Source: Fictibacillus phosphorivorans (GTDB lineage Bacteria; Bacillota; Bacilli; Bacillales; Fictibacillaceae). Taken from it: a DNA stretch of 64,000 nucleotides. Shown here in pieces: positions 45,962-55,508 of this stretch (positions are counted from its first letter, which is position 1; each line of letters opens with the position of its first letter). Below the pieces are notes generated by a model. It was not told where the DNA came from and searched no databases. It saw only the letters and a program-made list of their open reading frames with translations. The DNA is taken from assembly GCF_023715845.1 (NCBI RefSeq), contig NZ_JAMBOR010000014.1, positions 1-64,000 on the forward strand. Direction: 5' to 3'. Both the position numbers and the translations under genes were made by a program.

Positions 45962-46625
45962 ATCTTGATTTTCTTTTTATGGAGTTTGTCAAAATACCTG
46001 CAAACATGATTCCAATGATTAAGAATACATACAAGCCGTATTTCAGCATTGTGTTATCCTCAAAAACGGAATGTAGCATTTTTTCTTCGATGATCATACC
46101 TGCAGCTGTAAAAGCGAGTATACCTGAACCAAGATAAATTAATATAGGAAAACGTTCCATGAAGTGCAATATTATTTTACTTCCCCATATAATGATTGGT
46201 ACAGATACTAATAACCCAATCACGACAAGAACGATGTTTCCGTGGGCAGCTCCTGCGATCGCCAATACATTATCAAGACCCATGGCGATGTCTGCAAATA
46301 CGATGGTTTTAACCGCATCAGATAAATTTTTCCCTGCTTTAACATCAAGCTCTTCATCTTCTTCAAGAATGAGCTTGTACGCTATGATTAGAAGTAAAAT
46401 TCCCCCGGCCAGATATAAGAATGGAATATTTAATAAATAAACAGCTAAAATGGTTAATACTACTCGCACTACGATTGCTAGTCCTGTTCCTAAGAAAATG
46501 GCTTTGTTTCTCTGTTTCTCAGGTAAATTTCTGCTGGCAAGTGCTATCACAATAGCATTATCACCACCCAGCAAAATATCGATCGCGATAATTTGCAAAA
46601 GGGATATCAGAAAATCTGTTTCCAA
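45960..46625 (-). CDS. yjbE: TerC family membrane protein, YjbE type
   Basis: 221 residues with seven hydrophobic spans. IIAIDILLGGDNAIVIALAS (acidic residues in membrane), ADIAMGLDNVLAIAGAAHGN and the paired GDN/LDN motifs mark TerC proteins, which export Mn2+ and aid metalation of secreted enzymes. TTG 46625 follows GGGGG by eight bases; the longer frame to 46727 would start inside the promoter. No yybP-ykoY riboswitch is visible upstream. Confidence 0.85.
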   Translation of the reverse strand: METDFLISLLQIIAIDILLGGDNAIVIALASRNLPEKQRNKAIFLGTGLAIVVRVVLTILAVYLLNIPFLYLAGGILLLIIAYKLILEEDEELDVKAGKNLSDAVKTIVFADIAMGLDNVLAIAGAAHGNIVLVVIGLLVSVPIIIWGSKIILHFMERFPILIYLGSGILAFTAAGMIIEEKMLHSVFEDNTMLKYGLYVFLIIGIMFAGILTNSIKRKSR

Positions 46626-46697
46626 AAGTAAAACCCCCGTATGTAATGAAATTTCATGTGTTTTATGGTACAATATGTTAACCTTAAAGACCTTTGA

Positions 46698-46727
46698 ATT
46701 ATAGTCTAGCTTGACCTTCTGCGTCAA
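46698..46727 (-). promoter_or_regulatory. Sigma-A promoter of yjbE
   Basis: On the minus strand TTGACG (46727-46722), 18-base spacer, perfect TATAAT (46703-46698), about 73 bases before the TTG start. Confidence 0.75.
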
Positions 46728-46759
46728 GCAACTGCTGTTCTATATTCAAAATCTAGGCT

Positions 46760-46793
46760 TAAAAAAGGGCAGTAAATACGGGCCTTTTTTATT
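46760..46793. terminator. Isolated terminator-like hairpin between yjbE and mecA promoters
   Basis: AAAAAAGGGC pairs with GCCTTTTTT around a short loop, with T-runs on both strands. No gene ends here; it may insulate the two divergent promoters. Confidence 0.55.
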
Positions 46794-46844
46794 TCCAGAT
46801 TAGCTGTTTTGTCATAGAATAAGGTACAAGAGGTTTAATTGTGA

Positions 46845-46873
46845 TTGACGTATTTTTAGTTGGGGAATAAAAG
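46845..46873 (+). promoter_or_regulatory. Predicted promoter of mecA
   Basis: TTGACG (46845-46850), 17-base spacer, weak -10 TAAAAG (46868-46873). Confidence 0.45.
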
Positions 46874-46946
46874 GTACTAAGTGTTGCTTTTTCTAGGGGT
46901 ATTTATCCCTTCACGAACAAACCGGAGAGAAGGGAGAGAAGCAGAA

Positions 46947-47618
46947 ATGGAAATTGAAAGAGTGAATGAGTTCACCATAAAATTTTTCATAACGTACAGA
47001 GATATCGAAGACCGCGGATTCGACCGGGAAGAGATATGGGCTGACCGTGAAAGAGGAGAAGAACTTTTCTGGGAGATGATGGACGAAGCACATCAGCAAG
47101 AGCAGTTTCCATTAGAAGGTCCTCTTTGGATTCAAGTACAGGCTCTGGATAAAGGTCTTGAAATTATTGTTACGCGTGCACAAATGTCTAAGGACGGTAA
47201 AAAGATTGAACTCCCAATAGGTGATGATAAGTTAGATTTGCCTGTTGATCAAAATATTGAAAAGCTACTCGATCAGCAATTTCAAACAGATGAAGAAGAG
47301 TATGATGAATTAGAGGAATCAGAAGACGATTATTTATCTTTCTTAATATCTTTCGATGACTTTGAAGATGTAATTCTTCTCAGTCATACTATTGATTCTT
47401 CTTCATTTGAGAATGCACTCTATCACTTTGAAAATAAGTACTATCTGTATGTAACATTTAATCCAGATGCATCCGACAGAGAACAAGACGATCTGTTAGC
47501 TCAGCTTTTGGAATACGGCAATGACTCAGATTTATCCGTCTACCGTATCCAGGAATATGGAAAAACAATCGTTTCTGAGGCTGCATTAGATCATGTACAA
47601 AAATATTTTAAATTATAA
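46947..47618 (+). CDS. mecA: MecA, ClpC adaptor protein
   Basis: 223 residues. N-terminal substrate-binding domain MEIERVNEFTIKFFITYRDI, an acidic linker (DEEEYDELEESEDDYL) and a C-terminal ClpC-binding domain with LISFDDFEDVI and NPDASDREQDDLLAQLLEYG. MecA delivers ComK and other proteins to ClpCP and so limits competence. ATG 46947 follows GGGAGAG; the longer frame from 46881 lacks a site. A terminator follows. Confidence 0.95.
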   Translation: MEIERVNEFTIKFFITYRDIEDRGFDREEIWADRERGEELFWEMMDEAHQQEQFPLEGPLWIQVQALDKGLEIIVTRAQMSKDGKKIELPIGDDKLDLPVDQNIEKLLDQQFQTDEEEYDELEESEDDYLSFLISFDDFEDVILLSHTIDSSSFENALYHFENKYYLYVTFNPDASDREQDDLLAQLLEYGNDSDLSVYRIQEYGKTIVSEAALDHVQKYFKL

Positions 47619-47620
47619 GT

Positions 47621-47665
47621 AAAAACCGATTTCAGGTACATTTGAAATCGGTTTTTATTTTTTTA
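47621..47665 (+). terminator. Terminator of mecA
   Basis: AAAACCGATTTC and GAAATCGGTTTT around a ten-base loop, followed by TATTTTTTT. Confidence 0.9.
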
Positions 47666-47784
47666 CATAAAGGGCTATTCTCTATATTTACGGGCTGTAT
47701 GCTTATTATTTAGAAAATCTTCAAATGTTCAATAAACTCCTTTACATCATAATGAATGTAGTATGTGGAGGGAGTGGTGACAAA

Positions 47785-48963
47785 ATGCTAGTTGCGCTTT
47801 ATGACAATCAATTCGTCGATATGACTGGAGAGACTTCAAAGAATCAATGGTATACAAAGATGAAGACCGGTTTGCTTATATGTCCTGTTTGTAAAAATAA
47901 AGTAATTCCTAAGTGCGGATCAAAAAACGTCTGGCACTTTGCACATCAATCGCAATACACTTGTGCAGGTCTTCATGAAGCCGAAACAAATTATCACTTA
48001 ATGGGAAAAAAGAGTCTTTTTCAATGGATGAAAATGAAAAACGAGAACCTTTACTTGGAATATTATTTACATGATATTGCTCAACGGCCGGATATTTATT
48101 GGAGTGAGGAAAAACGTGCAATAGAATTTCAATGTGCAACCCTAACAATTGATCGTTTTATGGAAAGAATATTTGGCTATCAATCAATGCGAATAGAATC
48201 AGACTGGATTTTTGGTATGAAAAGAATCAAAAGAAATAGCGAGAACTTATATTCACTACAAATGATAGATCTTACCGCTGCCAAAAAAGACAAATCAGGT
48301 AATCTTTCTTTAAACTACTTTTGTCCTCTTAAAGAACAATTTCTTCTCCTAAGAAACATCCTTCCTATTTCGCAAAGGAAGGTGATTGCTGAGGGATATA
48401 CATTTTCTTCTAGAAATTTGGACGCCCATTTTTTGTTGGATACATTGAACAGTAGAAGTTTCGAGAATAAAAAACGATTATGGAACCTACAAAAAAAGAC
48501 ATGGAGGATGACCGCCTATAAAAATGTTTCTCCATCAATTATGTATGTTAAAAAAGTGATGTATTTTAATCATAGGTCTATCACATTGTTTTCACCTCTA
48601 GCAGGCATCCCTTCATCTAATTATTACTTCTTTGAAACTTCACCTTTTATTTGGCAATCCCACCTATTGTTTTTTATTGAAAGACTATCTTCTCCCTTTA
48701 ATCGGAATCAACTTGAAAAAGAGTGTAAAAGGCTAATGGATAAACGGATCTTTATTGAAAGAAAACTGCCTTATGTAAAAGGAAGTTTTAAAGATGCTGT
48801 AAAAGGATATGTAAACTTCTTAGAATCTGTAGACCGGATTGAAAAAATAAACGACAGTCAATATAAAAAGAAAAAGCCTGTTCCTTATCCGAAGACAATT
48901 GATGAAGCTTTAGAACTAGACAAAATTTTCAGTAATAAAGCCGTATTTTTTGACTTTGCATAA
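47785..48963 (+). CDS. coiA: CoiA, competence nuclease-like protein
   Basis: 392 residues. N-terminal zinc module CPVCKNKVIPKCGSKNVWHF, then an endonuclease-like core with RPDIYWSEEKRAIEFQCATL (Asp and ExQ of a PD-(D/E)XK-type site) and a helical C-terminal region. CoiA is needed for recombination of DNA taken up during competence. ATG 47785 follows GGAGGGAGTGG; twenty more upstream codons are open without a site. It follows mecA as in B. subtilis (yjbF). Confidence 0.9.
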   Translation: MLVALYDNQFVDMTGETSKNQWYTKMKTGLLICPVCKNKVIPKCGSKNVWHFAHQSQYTCAGLHEAETNYHLMGKKSLFQWMKMKNENLYLEYYLHDIAQRPDIYWSEEKRAIEFQCATLTIDRFMERIFGYQSMRIESDWIFGMKRIKRNSENLYSLQMIDLTAAKKDKSGNLSLNYFCPLKEQFLLLRNILPISQRKVIAEGYTFSSRNLDAHFLLDTLNSRSFENKKRLWNLQKKTWRMTAYKNVSPSIMYVKKVMYFNHRSITLFSPLAGIPSSNYYFFETSPFIWQSHLLFFIERLSSPFNRNQLEKECKRLMDKRIFIERKLPYVKGSFKDAVKGYVNFLESVDRIEKINDSQYKKKKPVPYPKTIDEALELDKIFSNKAVFFDFA

Positions 48964-49039
48964 GCATTATCTGGTAAAATGTAGATATATATAAGGAGAA
49001 TGTAAACCATTTTCTTTAATTTCCTATGGAGGTGTTTGT

Positions 49040-50857
49040 ATGTCTCAAACAAAAACAAAATCATTGCCTAAACGTAATGAAGTTGCCGTTGAAGATACGT
49101 GGGATTTAGAAGCCATATATGCGTCTGATGACGTTTGGGAAAAAGAATTTGAGGAAACGAAGCAGATGCTTCCAGAACTTAAATCGTTTCAAGGGAAATT
49201 AGGTGAATCTGCCGAGACCCTTTATACGTATCTACAAAAACAAGACGATGTAACAAAAAAGCTCGGTAAACTTTATACATATGCTCATATGAGATATGAC
49301 CAGGACACAACGAATTCATTCTACCAAGGACTGAATGATCGTGCTTCCAATCTCGCTACACAAGTAAGCAGCACTGTTTCTTTTGCTGTCCCTGAGATTC
49401 TATCTCTTTCTGAAGAAGCATTGACTCAGTTCCTTCAAAGCTATGAGCCGCTGACTCTTTATAAACATGCATTAGACGAGATTAACCGTCAGCGTCCACA
49501 TGTTCTATCAAAAGAAGAAGAAGCTCTGTTAGCAGATGTCAGAGAAGTTGCGAATACGTCAAGCAATACCTTTGGGATGCTTAACAACGCTGACTTAAAG
49601 TTTCCTGTTATTAAAGATGAAAACGGGGAAGACATTGAGGTTACACATGGCCGCTACATTCGTTTTCTCGAAAGCTCTGACCGCCGTGTAAGAGAAGATG
49701 CATTTAAAGCAGTGTATGGAACGTATGATTCTTATAAAAACACATTTGCAAGCACACTTGCTGGCACGGTAAAACGCGATAATTTCTTTGCGAAAACGCG
49801 GAAATTTGAGTCAGCTCGCCAAGCTGCATTAAACAACAATAATATACCTGAAACGGTATACGACAATTTAGTAAAAACGGTTAACGATAATCTTAACCTG
49901 TTACACCGTTATGTACGCCTTCGCAAAAAAGCTCTTGGCCTTGAAGAACTTCATATGTATGATTTATACACGCCGCTAGTGAAAGATGTGAAGATGGAAG
50001 TTAGCTTTAAGGAAGCGCAGCAGCTCGTGTTAGACAGTCTAGATCCTATGGGTGAAGAATACAAATCCATCGTTAAAGAAGGGTATGAAAAGCGTTGGAT
50101 TGATGTTCACGAGAATGTTGGAAAGCGCAGTGGAGCTTATTCTTCAGGTGCTTATGGAACAATGCCGTACATCCTAATGAACTGGCAAGATAATGTGAAT
50201 AACCTGTTTACTCTTACACATGAGATCGGCCATTCCGTTCATAGTTACTATACACGTGAAAATCAGCCATATCCTTATGCTGATTATTCGATCTTTGTGG
50301 CAGAAGTAGCATCGACATGTAATGAAGCGCTACTTAACCATTATATGCTACAGAAAACAACGGATAAAAAAGAAAAACTTTATTTGTTAAACCACCACCT
50401 AGAAGGTTTTAGAGGTACTGTTTTCCGTCAGACGATGTTTGCAGAGTTCGAACAGGAAATCCATGTTCGTGCAGCAAAAGGGGAGCCATTAACTCCAGAA
50501 CTTCTAACGAAAGTCTATTATGATCTTAATGTGAAATATTTTGGAGAAGATTTAGTGATTGATAAGGAAATTGGCTTAGAATGGGCTAGAATTCCACATT
50601 TCTATTACAACTTCTATGTCTATCAATATGCTACAGGGTTCTCTGCAGCCGCTTCTTTATCCAAACAGATTCTTGAAGAAGGAAAACCTGCAGTTGATCG
50701 TTATCTAGAGTTTTTGAAAGCAGGTAGCTCAGATTATCCGATTGAAGTATTGAAAAAAGCTGGTGTCGACATGACGACTCCACAACCAATTGAAGATGCT
50801 CTTAAAGTGTTCGAGTCGATCTTAGACGAGATGGAAGAACTTCTTTTCGAGAAGTAA
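49040..50857 (+). CDS. pepF: Oligoendopeptidase F
   Basis: 605 residues, full length for an M3 metallopeptidase. Zinc motif LTHEIGHSVHSYY (HEXXH, residues about 393-397) with the downstream Glu in FVAEVASTCNEALLNH. Cytosolic; it trims short peptides such as those brought in by Opp. TATGGAGG precedes the ATG. Terminator at 50868. Confidence 0.95.
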   Translation: MSQTKTKSLPKRNEVAVEDTWDLEAIYASDDVWEKEFEETKQMLPELKSFQGKLGESAETLYTYLQKQDDVTKKLGKLYTYAHMRYDQDTTNSFYQGLNDRASNLATQVSSTVSFAVPEILSLSEEALTQFLQSYEPLTLYKHALDEINRQRPHVLSKEEEALLADVREVANTSSNTFGMLNNADLKFPVIKDENGEDIEVTHGRYIRFLESSDRRVREDAFKAVYGTYDSYKNTFASTLAGTVKRDNFFAKTRKFESARQAALNNNNIPETVYDNLVKTVNDNLNLLHRYVRLRKKALGLEELHMYDLYTPLVKDVKMEVSFKEAQQLVLDSLDPMGEEYKSIVKEGYEKRWIDVHENVGKRSGAYSSGAYGTMPYILMNWQDNVNNLFTLTHEIGHSVHSYYTRENQPYPYADYSIFVAEVASTCNEALLNHYMLQKTTDKKEKLYLLNHHLEGFRGTVFRQTMFAEFEQEIHVRAAKGEPLTPELLTKVYYDLNVKYFGEDLVIDKEIGLEWARIPHFYYNFYVYQYATGFSAAASLSKQILEEGKPAVDRYLEFLKAGSSDYPIEVLKKAGVDMTTPQPIEDALKVFESILDEMEELLFEK

Positions 50858-50867
50858 TCCTATCATC

Positions 50868-50904
50868 CAAAAAAATCCTGTCCGGAATATCGGACAGGAT
50901 TTTC
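50868..50904. terminator. Bidirectional terminator of pepF
   Basis: AAAATCCTGTCCG and CGGACAGGATTTT around a short loop, with T-rich flanks on both strands; the small gene at 50910 ends right beside it. Confidence 0.88.
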
Positions 50905-50909
50905 TAATG

Positions 50910-51086
50910 CTATAAGATCCTTTTTAGTTTAGAACGATAATTGTAACACAGCATCGTAAATAATATGGCGATAAAGAGAGTCGGGAATGCAATGATTTTT
51001 GGTGCCATATTTAATAGAGAGAGTACAAAATAATAGAAACTCCCTGCTAACGAAATTAGACTAATCACAATTAGTATGAGATACAT
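50910..51086 (-). CDS. Small two-span membrane protein
   Basis: 58 residues beginning MYLILIVISLISLAGSFYYF, with a second span IIAFPTLFIAILFTML and a basic end RSKLKRIL. CTAAGGAGGG precedes the ATG by six bases. Convergent to pepF and sharing its terminator. Not recognised. Confidence 0.7.
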   Translation of the reverse strand: MYLILIVISLISLAGSFYYFVLSLLNMAPKIIAFPTLFIAILFTMLCYNYRSKLKRIL

Positions 51087-51157
51087 TCAATCTCCCTCCT
51101 TAGTACATGTTTATTCTTTATAAGAACGGATATGCAAGCACGTCCAAAAAGAAAATA

Positions 51158-51192
51158 AAACAAAAAACCCACTGATTTCTCAGTGGGTTTTC
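51158..51192 (-). terminator. Terminator of spxH
   Basis: On the minus strand GAAAACCCACTG pairs with CAGTGGGTTTT followed by TTGTTTT; it overlaps the spxH stop codon. Confidence 0.88.
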
Positions 51193-52082
51193 AGATATCT
51201 CCAAAACGTACCATATTTTACGGGAACTCGTTCAACTTTTTGCTGTAGAACAAGCCGTTTTAATTGTTTTTCCGCTTCTTCACAACTGATTTGATAAACT
51301 ACGGAAACTTCTTTTGTAGCAACAAACGAATAATTAGCAAGAAACTCTTCAAGAGGAGGGAGCGATGCTGGTTCAATCGCTACACCAGACATTTCTCTCA
51401 GAATCTCCACATAAACATCATAAGAATAACAACCGGAAATCTTAATTCCATCATCATCAGTTTTATCATTAAAAACGATAAGAGTCGGAATCTGAGTTAC
51501 GTCCATCTCTTGGGAAAACTTTAAATCACATCTGAGCGCTTTAATCGCAGCCTCTGAAGAAAGGTCGTTTAAGAATTCCTCCTCATCAAGTCCGACAGAA
51601 CGGGCAATCTCCAATAAAACGTCTTCGTTGCCAATATTTTTTTTGTTTAAAAATAGGCTCTCTCGAAGCTTTCTAAGAAACTTAATCCCTTGCTGTTTGC
51701 CTTGAAGTTCCGCTGCCTTAATTGCTAGTGTGGCTTTATGCGGAGATGAGATAGGATTCTCCAACCATACATCACCATCACAGCTCATACCGGATAATGA
51801 TGCGGTTTTTTCCCATTTCTCAGCGATTTGTTCGGCAGTTTTTAATCCTTTTCTTTTCGGTACATAGGTATTTAACGATTCAAGACGACCACTTACAAAA
51901 TGGCGAAGTCTGAAATAGTGTCCATATTCAACTTGCAGTTTTTTGAGAACAGGTTCCAATGACCAGCATTCTGGACAAAGCGGATCGATGACAGAATAGA
52001 TTTCCAATGGCTTTTGACAGGATTGACTTTTAATGTTCTTTTGATCGTCATAAAAGGAATTGGAATTATACAGTGTCAGCAT
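51180..52082 (-). CDS. spxH: SpxH (YjbH), ClpXP adaptor for Spx
   Basis: 300 residues of the DsbA-like YjbH family. [19 protein letters not shown] holds the N-terminal CXXC; the cis-Pro region is [12 protein letters not shown]. The C-terminus ([19 protein letters not shown]) is a winged-helix-like tail. It hands Spx to ClpXP. The usual His/Cys-rich N-terminal stretch is nearly absent here. AAAGGGGCGAGA precedes ATG 52082; the frame overlaps the globin gene by 17 bases. Confidence 0.92.
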   Translation of the reverse strand: MLTLYNSNSFYDDQKNIKSQSCQKPLEIYSVIDPLCPECWSLEPVLKKLQVEYGHYFRLRHFVSGRLESLNTYVPKRKGLKTAEQIAEKWEKTASLSGMSCDGDVWLENPISSPHKATLAIKAAELQGKQQGIKFLRKLRESLFLNKKNIGNEDVLLEIARSVGLDEEEFLNDLSSEAAIKALRCDLKFSQEMDVTQIPTLIVFNDKTDDDGIKISGCYSYDVYVEILREMSGVAIEPASLPPLEEFLANYSFVATKEVSVVYQISCEEAEKQLKRLVLQQKVERVPVKYGTFWRYLKTH

Positions 52083-52482
52083 TCTCGCCCCTTTCTGTAT
52101 CTTCATTCGTATTTACCATATGATAAGCAGTCATTGTTAAGCGGCTTAGTAAAAACTCTTGAAGTTCTGGTTGCAGTTTTTGAATAGTCATCGCACGTTC
52201 CATACAGTTTAACCAAGCTTTTGCATGAGTATTAGTTATAGGGAACGGCATGTGACGAGCTCTAAGCATAGGATGTCCGAATTCCTCTGTATATAATGGC
52301 GGTCCGCCAAAGAACTGACTTAAAAACCTTGTCTGCTTATAAGCCGTTTCGGTTAAATCATCTGGAAAGAGAGGTGACAGCACAGGATCTTTACTTACTA
52401 AATCATAAAAGGTGTTTACAAGCTTTTCGATTCCTTGCTTTTCTCCTAACAGATAATATGGTGATTTTGTTTCATTAAACAT
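52066..52482 (-). CDS. yjbI: Truncated haemoglobin, YjbI type
   Basis: 138 residues of a group II 2/2 globin. [19 protein letters not shown] and proximal-His region [15 protein letters not shown] (His near 79) are family marks, with [19 protein letters not shown]. YjbI supports YjbH in Spx control and nitric-oxide stress in Bacillus (family knowledge). AAGGAGC nine bases before ATG 52482. It overlaps spxH, so the two are translationally coupled. Confidence 0.93.
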   Translation of the reverse strand: MFNETKSPYYLLGEKQGIEKLVNTFYDLVSKDPVLSPLFPDDLTETAYKQTRFLSQFFGGPPLYTEEFGHPMLRARHMPFPITNTHAKAWLNCMERAMTIQKLQPELQEFLLSRLTMTAYHMVNTNEDTERGENADTV

Positions 52483-53025
52483 GGTGCAAAAGCTCCTTGC
52501 GTTAATTTGTAAGTTTATTGTAGCAAGGTTCATGATTTGTAAGCAAACAATATGAACATTAGAGGTCTTTATGTTTAACCTTTGTTAAGTGTAGGTCGGG
52601 ATATTCTTCCCAGGATGTTCGCTTTCCGTGGGACGTACGGTGAGCACGCTGGAGTCTCGCGCCTTCCTCTCCAATCCCTTTACAATGAAGGATAATCAAA
52701 ATATGCGAATGACGTTTTTATGGTACGTGTTTTTTATTCTGTTACACGTTCGCGCAAAATGACCCTATCTTCGCTCAAAATCTTCGAGTACCGCTCAAAA
52801 TCGCTGAGCTACGCTCAAAACCCGTGATCTTCGCTCAGAATGGGTGGACTTTCGCTCAAACTTACTTATTCAAGCCTTAATTTGATTATTAACTGCTTAA
52901 TTGGCAGTGGCTTTTGCTCAGAATTTTACTAATCATTTGGTTTTGATCTATCAAAACGTTTTTTTCTCATTTTGATATAAAAAAGGGGCTTGAACTCAAA
53001 AGTTTTTACACTTTTGAGTCAGCCC
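52483..53025. other. 543-bp non-coding region between yjbI and the transglycosylase
   Basis: Contains, left to right, the promoter/leader of yjbI (about 52483-52590), a fragment of the interspersed Bacillaceae repeat (52595-52683), and copy B of the hairpin-plus-array element (52697-53027). No credible gene. Confidence 0.8.
52595..52683. repeat. Interspersed Bacillaceae intergenic repeat, truncated copy 2
   Basis: CGCTTTCCGTGGGACGTACG plus CGGTGAGC and GGAGTCTC match the element at 3545-3680, but the middle 45 bases or so are missing and the ends are shorter. Confidence 0.6.
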
Positions 53026-53027
53026 CT
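52697..53027 (-). repeat. Intergenic repeat element, copy B, with a six-unit 20-21 bp array
   Basis: Minus-strand relative of 14321-14667. It starts with the terminator hairpin at the transglycosylase stop, then AT-rich sequence, then six units around TGAGCGAA (cores near 52852, 52831, 52811, 52791, 52771, 52750), then CGCGAACGTGTAAC, CACGTACC and TAAAAACGTCAT. Both copies have six units in the same block order. Confidence 0.8.
52979..53027 (-). terminator. Terminator of the transglycosylase gene
   Basis: On the minus strand AGGGGCTGACTCAAAAG pairs with CTTTTGAGTTCAAGCCCCT, followed by TTTTTAT. The stem contains the stop codon of the gene at 53026. Confidence 0.88.
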
Positions 53028-53694
53028 AAGCAAAAGTTTTGTAAGTATTCATTATTTTTTTCACATAAGCGATGGTTTCTTTAAAAGGAGGGATCCCGTT
53101 ATATTTATCTACGTTTCCCGGTCCTGCATTATAAGCAGCAAGTGCGAGCTCTTTATTGCCGTTATATTTCTCAAGCATCATCTTCAGATATTTTGTTCCA
53201 GCCTCAACGTTTTGGGCAGGGTCGAAGGGGTTGGTGACGCCAAGGCTTCTAGCAGTAGCAGGCATTAGCTGCATGAGTCCTTGTGCACCAGCATGACTTT
53301 GGGCTGTGCTGCTAAAATTGGATTCATGCTTAATGACAGAGCGGATTAAATTTGCATTCACACCATATTGATCAGCAGTACGTTCTATTAAATCATCCAG
53401 ATTCTTTGAAGGAATGTTCATCTTTTCAGAAACTTGCAAAACAGAATCCATTGTTAATTGATTGGATCGATCAGATCGAATAGATAATGGAGCAGGTGTG
53501 GGATGATTTATTCGCGAAAATGATTGCATCTGTTGCACAGGCGACGAACCAATGCCAGCTTTCGAATAAGCTTCATCTAACAATGCGGCAAAGGGGCTGG
53601 ATTCAGTACTGCTGTTCGTTGATGACCCAGGATTTATTGAAAGCTGCTGTAGAGCTTGGATTTCCATGAGTGCTTTGAATGAATGAATATTCAA
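53026..53694 (-). CDS. cwlQ: Lytic transglycosylase, CwlQ/YjbJ type
   Basis: 222 residues. The first 100 are Ser/Pro/Gln-rich and probably disordered. The C-terminal SLT domain (about 105-220) has catalytic Glu in IKHESNF, GAQGLMQLMPATARSLG and LALAAYNAGPGNVDKY. It cleaves peptidoglycan glycan strands. No classical signal peptide is seen, so its export route is unclear. TTG 53694 follows AGGAGG by eight bases. Confidence 0.88.
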   Translation of the reverse strand: MNIHSFKALMEIQALQQLSINPGSSTNSSTESSPFAALLDEAYSKAGIGSSPVQQMQSFSRINHPTPAPLSIRSDRSNQLTMDSVLQVSEKMNIPSKNLDDLIERTADQYGVNANLIRSVIKHESNFSSTAQSHAGAQGLMQLMPATARSLGVTNPFDPAQNVEAGTKYLKMMLEKYNGNKELALAAYNAGPGNVDKYNGIPPFKETIAYVKKIMNTYKTFA

Positions 53695-53744
53695 GAGTAT
53701 TCCTCCTAGTAAAGAAACAAAAAGATCATTTATGATTCACAGCG

Positions 53745-54326
53745 TTATTTTAACGACATCTTTTTTGCAAAGAAACGGTGGATTTTGCTCTTTGTTTCAC
53801 GGTCTGGAATGTTTTTTACTTTTAACAGCTCCTGAAAAATTTGCTGTCCTTTCTTATAATCGGCAGATTCGTATTCTAATTCATAGTCTATATGACCTAA
53901 ATAATGGTTTTCGTCTAGAACGAGTAAACCTCTTTGGTAAGGGAATTCTACGCGGTGCGTTGTTAATTCTCCTAAATATTTTATATTCTCAGTGTGGATA
54001 CCTAAACTCTGAAGCTTTTTAGTTACTTCTCCTTCTGGAAGAGTCATTCCATTAATAAGACCGGGGAAAGCATCCTTTTCAATCGTTTGATGGGTTTCAA
54101 GGATGTGTTCGTCAAACTGCTGTTTTAAAGTTAGCGTGTATGTATCCTTTTTATAGCGAATTCTCAAAGCACACTTATAGTTTTTTAATTGAAAATCTTC
54201 CGTATCAAAATAGTAATTCGTTTGCTCAACAAAATCCGTTTTTTGGACCTTAAATGCATCAATGAGCTGTAAAAACTCTTCATAGGTTATTAAGTTTTTA
54301 AATTCGATCTCAATTTCTTGGGACAC
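53745..54326 (-). CDS. yjbK: CYTH domain protein, YjbK type
   Basis: 193 residues. EIEIEFKN is the ExExK motif of CYTH triphosphate-tunnel enzymes; LRIRYKKDTYTLTLKQ and HIDYELEYES supply further charged tunnel residues. Likely a tripolyphosphatase or triphosphate-binding protein. GTG 54326 follows AGGAGG by about ten bases and places the motif at residue 4; the longer frame to 54401 is unlikely. Divergent from yjbL-relQ. Confidence 0.88.
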   Translation of the reverse strand: MSQEIEIEFKNLITYEEFLQLIDAFKVQKTDFVEQTNYYFDTEDFQLKNYKCALRIRYKKDTYTLTLKQQFDEHILETHQTIEKDAFPGLINGMTLPEGEVTKKLQSLGIHTENIKYLGELTTHRVEFPYQRGLLVLDENHYLGHIDYELEYESADYKKGQQIFQELLKVKNIPDRETKSKIHRFFAKKMSLK

Positions 54327-54448
54327 GGCTTGATTCCTCCTGGTGTATAAGTAAGATAAGTGCATTATCTCATAGCAAAACCAGCATCTCAATTTCTTCA
54401 TGATTTCTATTTTGTGTTACACTATTAGAGAAGAAACAGGAGGTTTTT

Positions 54449-54850
54449 ATGATGATGCCACTACGAATGAATGTGCAGTCAACTGCATGGGGAAATAACA
54501 AACTATATTTACAAGTATCAGATAAAATGAGCGACCAGCTTTCTAAATGGAAAGACAGCGAACGGATGTTAGTAGACTCAGATGGATTAGCATTTATCTA
54601 TGTGCTTGAGAATAATGATGGTTTTATCCACATCTCAATAGGCAGCAAGCACTGGATGGATATAAAAAAAGCTTTGTTAGAAAAGGCTGCTGTGGCCGTT
54701 CAAAATGATCAAGGAGAAGAGCTTGAACTTATTGCTTTCTCTAATGAAATGGAATACTTGACTGAGAACATTCAAGGCAACGCAAACTATGGTCAGGAAA
54801 TGGAAGACGAAGTGATGAAGATCTTTGGAACTGAGGAAAAGGCACAATGA
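54449..54850 (+). CDS. yjbL: YjbL-like protein
   Basis: 133 residues, acidic, with no recognised domain: RMNVQSTAWGNNKLYLQVSD and [16 protein letters not shown]. The position before relQ and divergent from yjbK matches B. subtilis yjbL. Three ATGs in a row follow AGGAGG, so the exact start may be 54449, 54452 or 54455. Overlaps relQ by four bases (ATGA). Confidence 0.82.
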   Translation: MMMPLRMNVQSTAWGNNKLYLQVSDKMSDQLSKWKDSERMLVDSDGLAFIYVLENNDGFIHISIGSKHWMDIKKALLEKAAVAVQNDQGEELELIAFSNEMEYLTENIQGNANYGQEMEDEVMKIFGTEEKAQ

Positions 54851-55494
54851 GTATGGACTGGGAAGCTCTATTAATTCCGTATAAGCAAGCTGTAGATGAA
54901 CTAAAGATTAAGTTTCGCGGAATCCGTGAACAATTTGAAAGGTCTAACCAGCATTGTCCTATTGAATTTGTAACAGGAAGAGTAAAGCCCGTAAAGTCGA
55001 TTGTTAATAAAGCCTATCAAAAAAATATTCCCGATAATCGTTTGGAAGAGGAGATACAAGATTTAGCCGGTTTAAGAATCATGTGTCAGTTTACTGATGA
55101 TATTAAAACTGTCATAAATCTTCTCAGACAGCGGAACGATTTTAAAATTGTTGAAGAAAGAGATTATATTACACATAAAAAGCCAAGCGGCTACAGGTCG
55201 TATCATTTGGTTATTGAGTACCCTGTTCAAGTCTTGGGCGGGGAAAAGAAGATTTTAGTTGAAGTACAAGTAAGAACACTTGCTATGAATTTTTGGGCAA
55301 CGATCGAACATTCGATGAACTATAAGTATCATGGTCAGATTCCGGAAGATATCCGTCAGCGTCTGCAAAGAGCAGCTGAAGCGGCAAACCGTCTCGACGA
55401 AGAGATGTCTCAGATCAAAGGTGAAATCCAGGAAGCACAGCTCGTGTTCTTGGAACGCAATGATAAATCCGGTGAAACCAATCTAGGATCATAA
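54847..55494 (+). CDS. relQ: Small (p)ppGpp synthetase RelQ/SasB
   Basis: 215 residues. Synthetase-only RelA/SpoT fold: [37 protein letters not shown], the G-loop region [16 protein letters not shown], and [20 protein letters not shown] (catalytic Glu and His). It makes (p)ppGpp or pGpp without a hydrolase domain; its level is set by transcription and pppGpp. ATG overlaps the yjbL stop. Followed by nadK after 14 bases. Confidence 0.95.
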   Translation: MSMDWEALLIPYKQAVDELKIKFRGIREQFERSNQHCPIEFVTGRVKPVKSIVNKAYQKNIPDNRLEEEIQDLAGLRIMCQFTDDIKTVINLLRQRNDFKIVEERDYITHKKPSGYRSYHLVIEYPVQVLGGEKKILVEVQVRTLAMNFWATIEHSMNYKYHGQIPEDIRQRLQRAAEAANRLDEEMSQIKGEIQEAQLVFLERNDKSGETNLGS

Positions 55495-55508
55495 AGGATG
55501 GAGAGAGA

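Noticed and set aside
46626-46697. yybP-ykoY manganese riboswitch before the TerC-family gene
   Set aside because: The leader is too short and lacks the conserved CTGGGGA-type loops.
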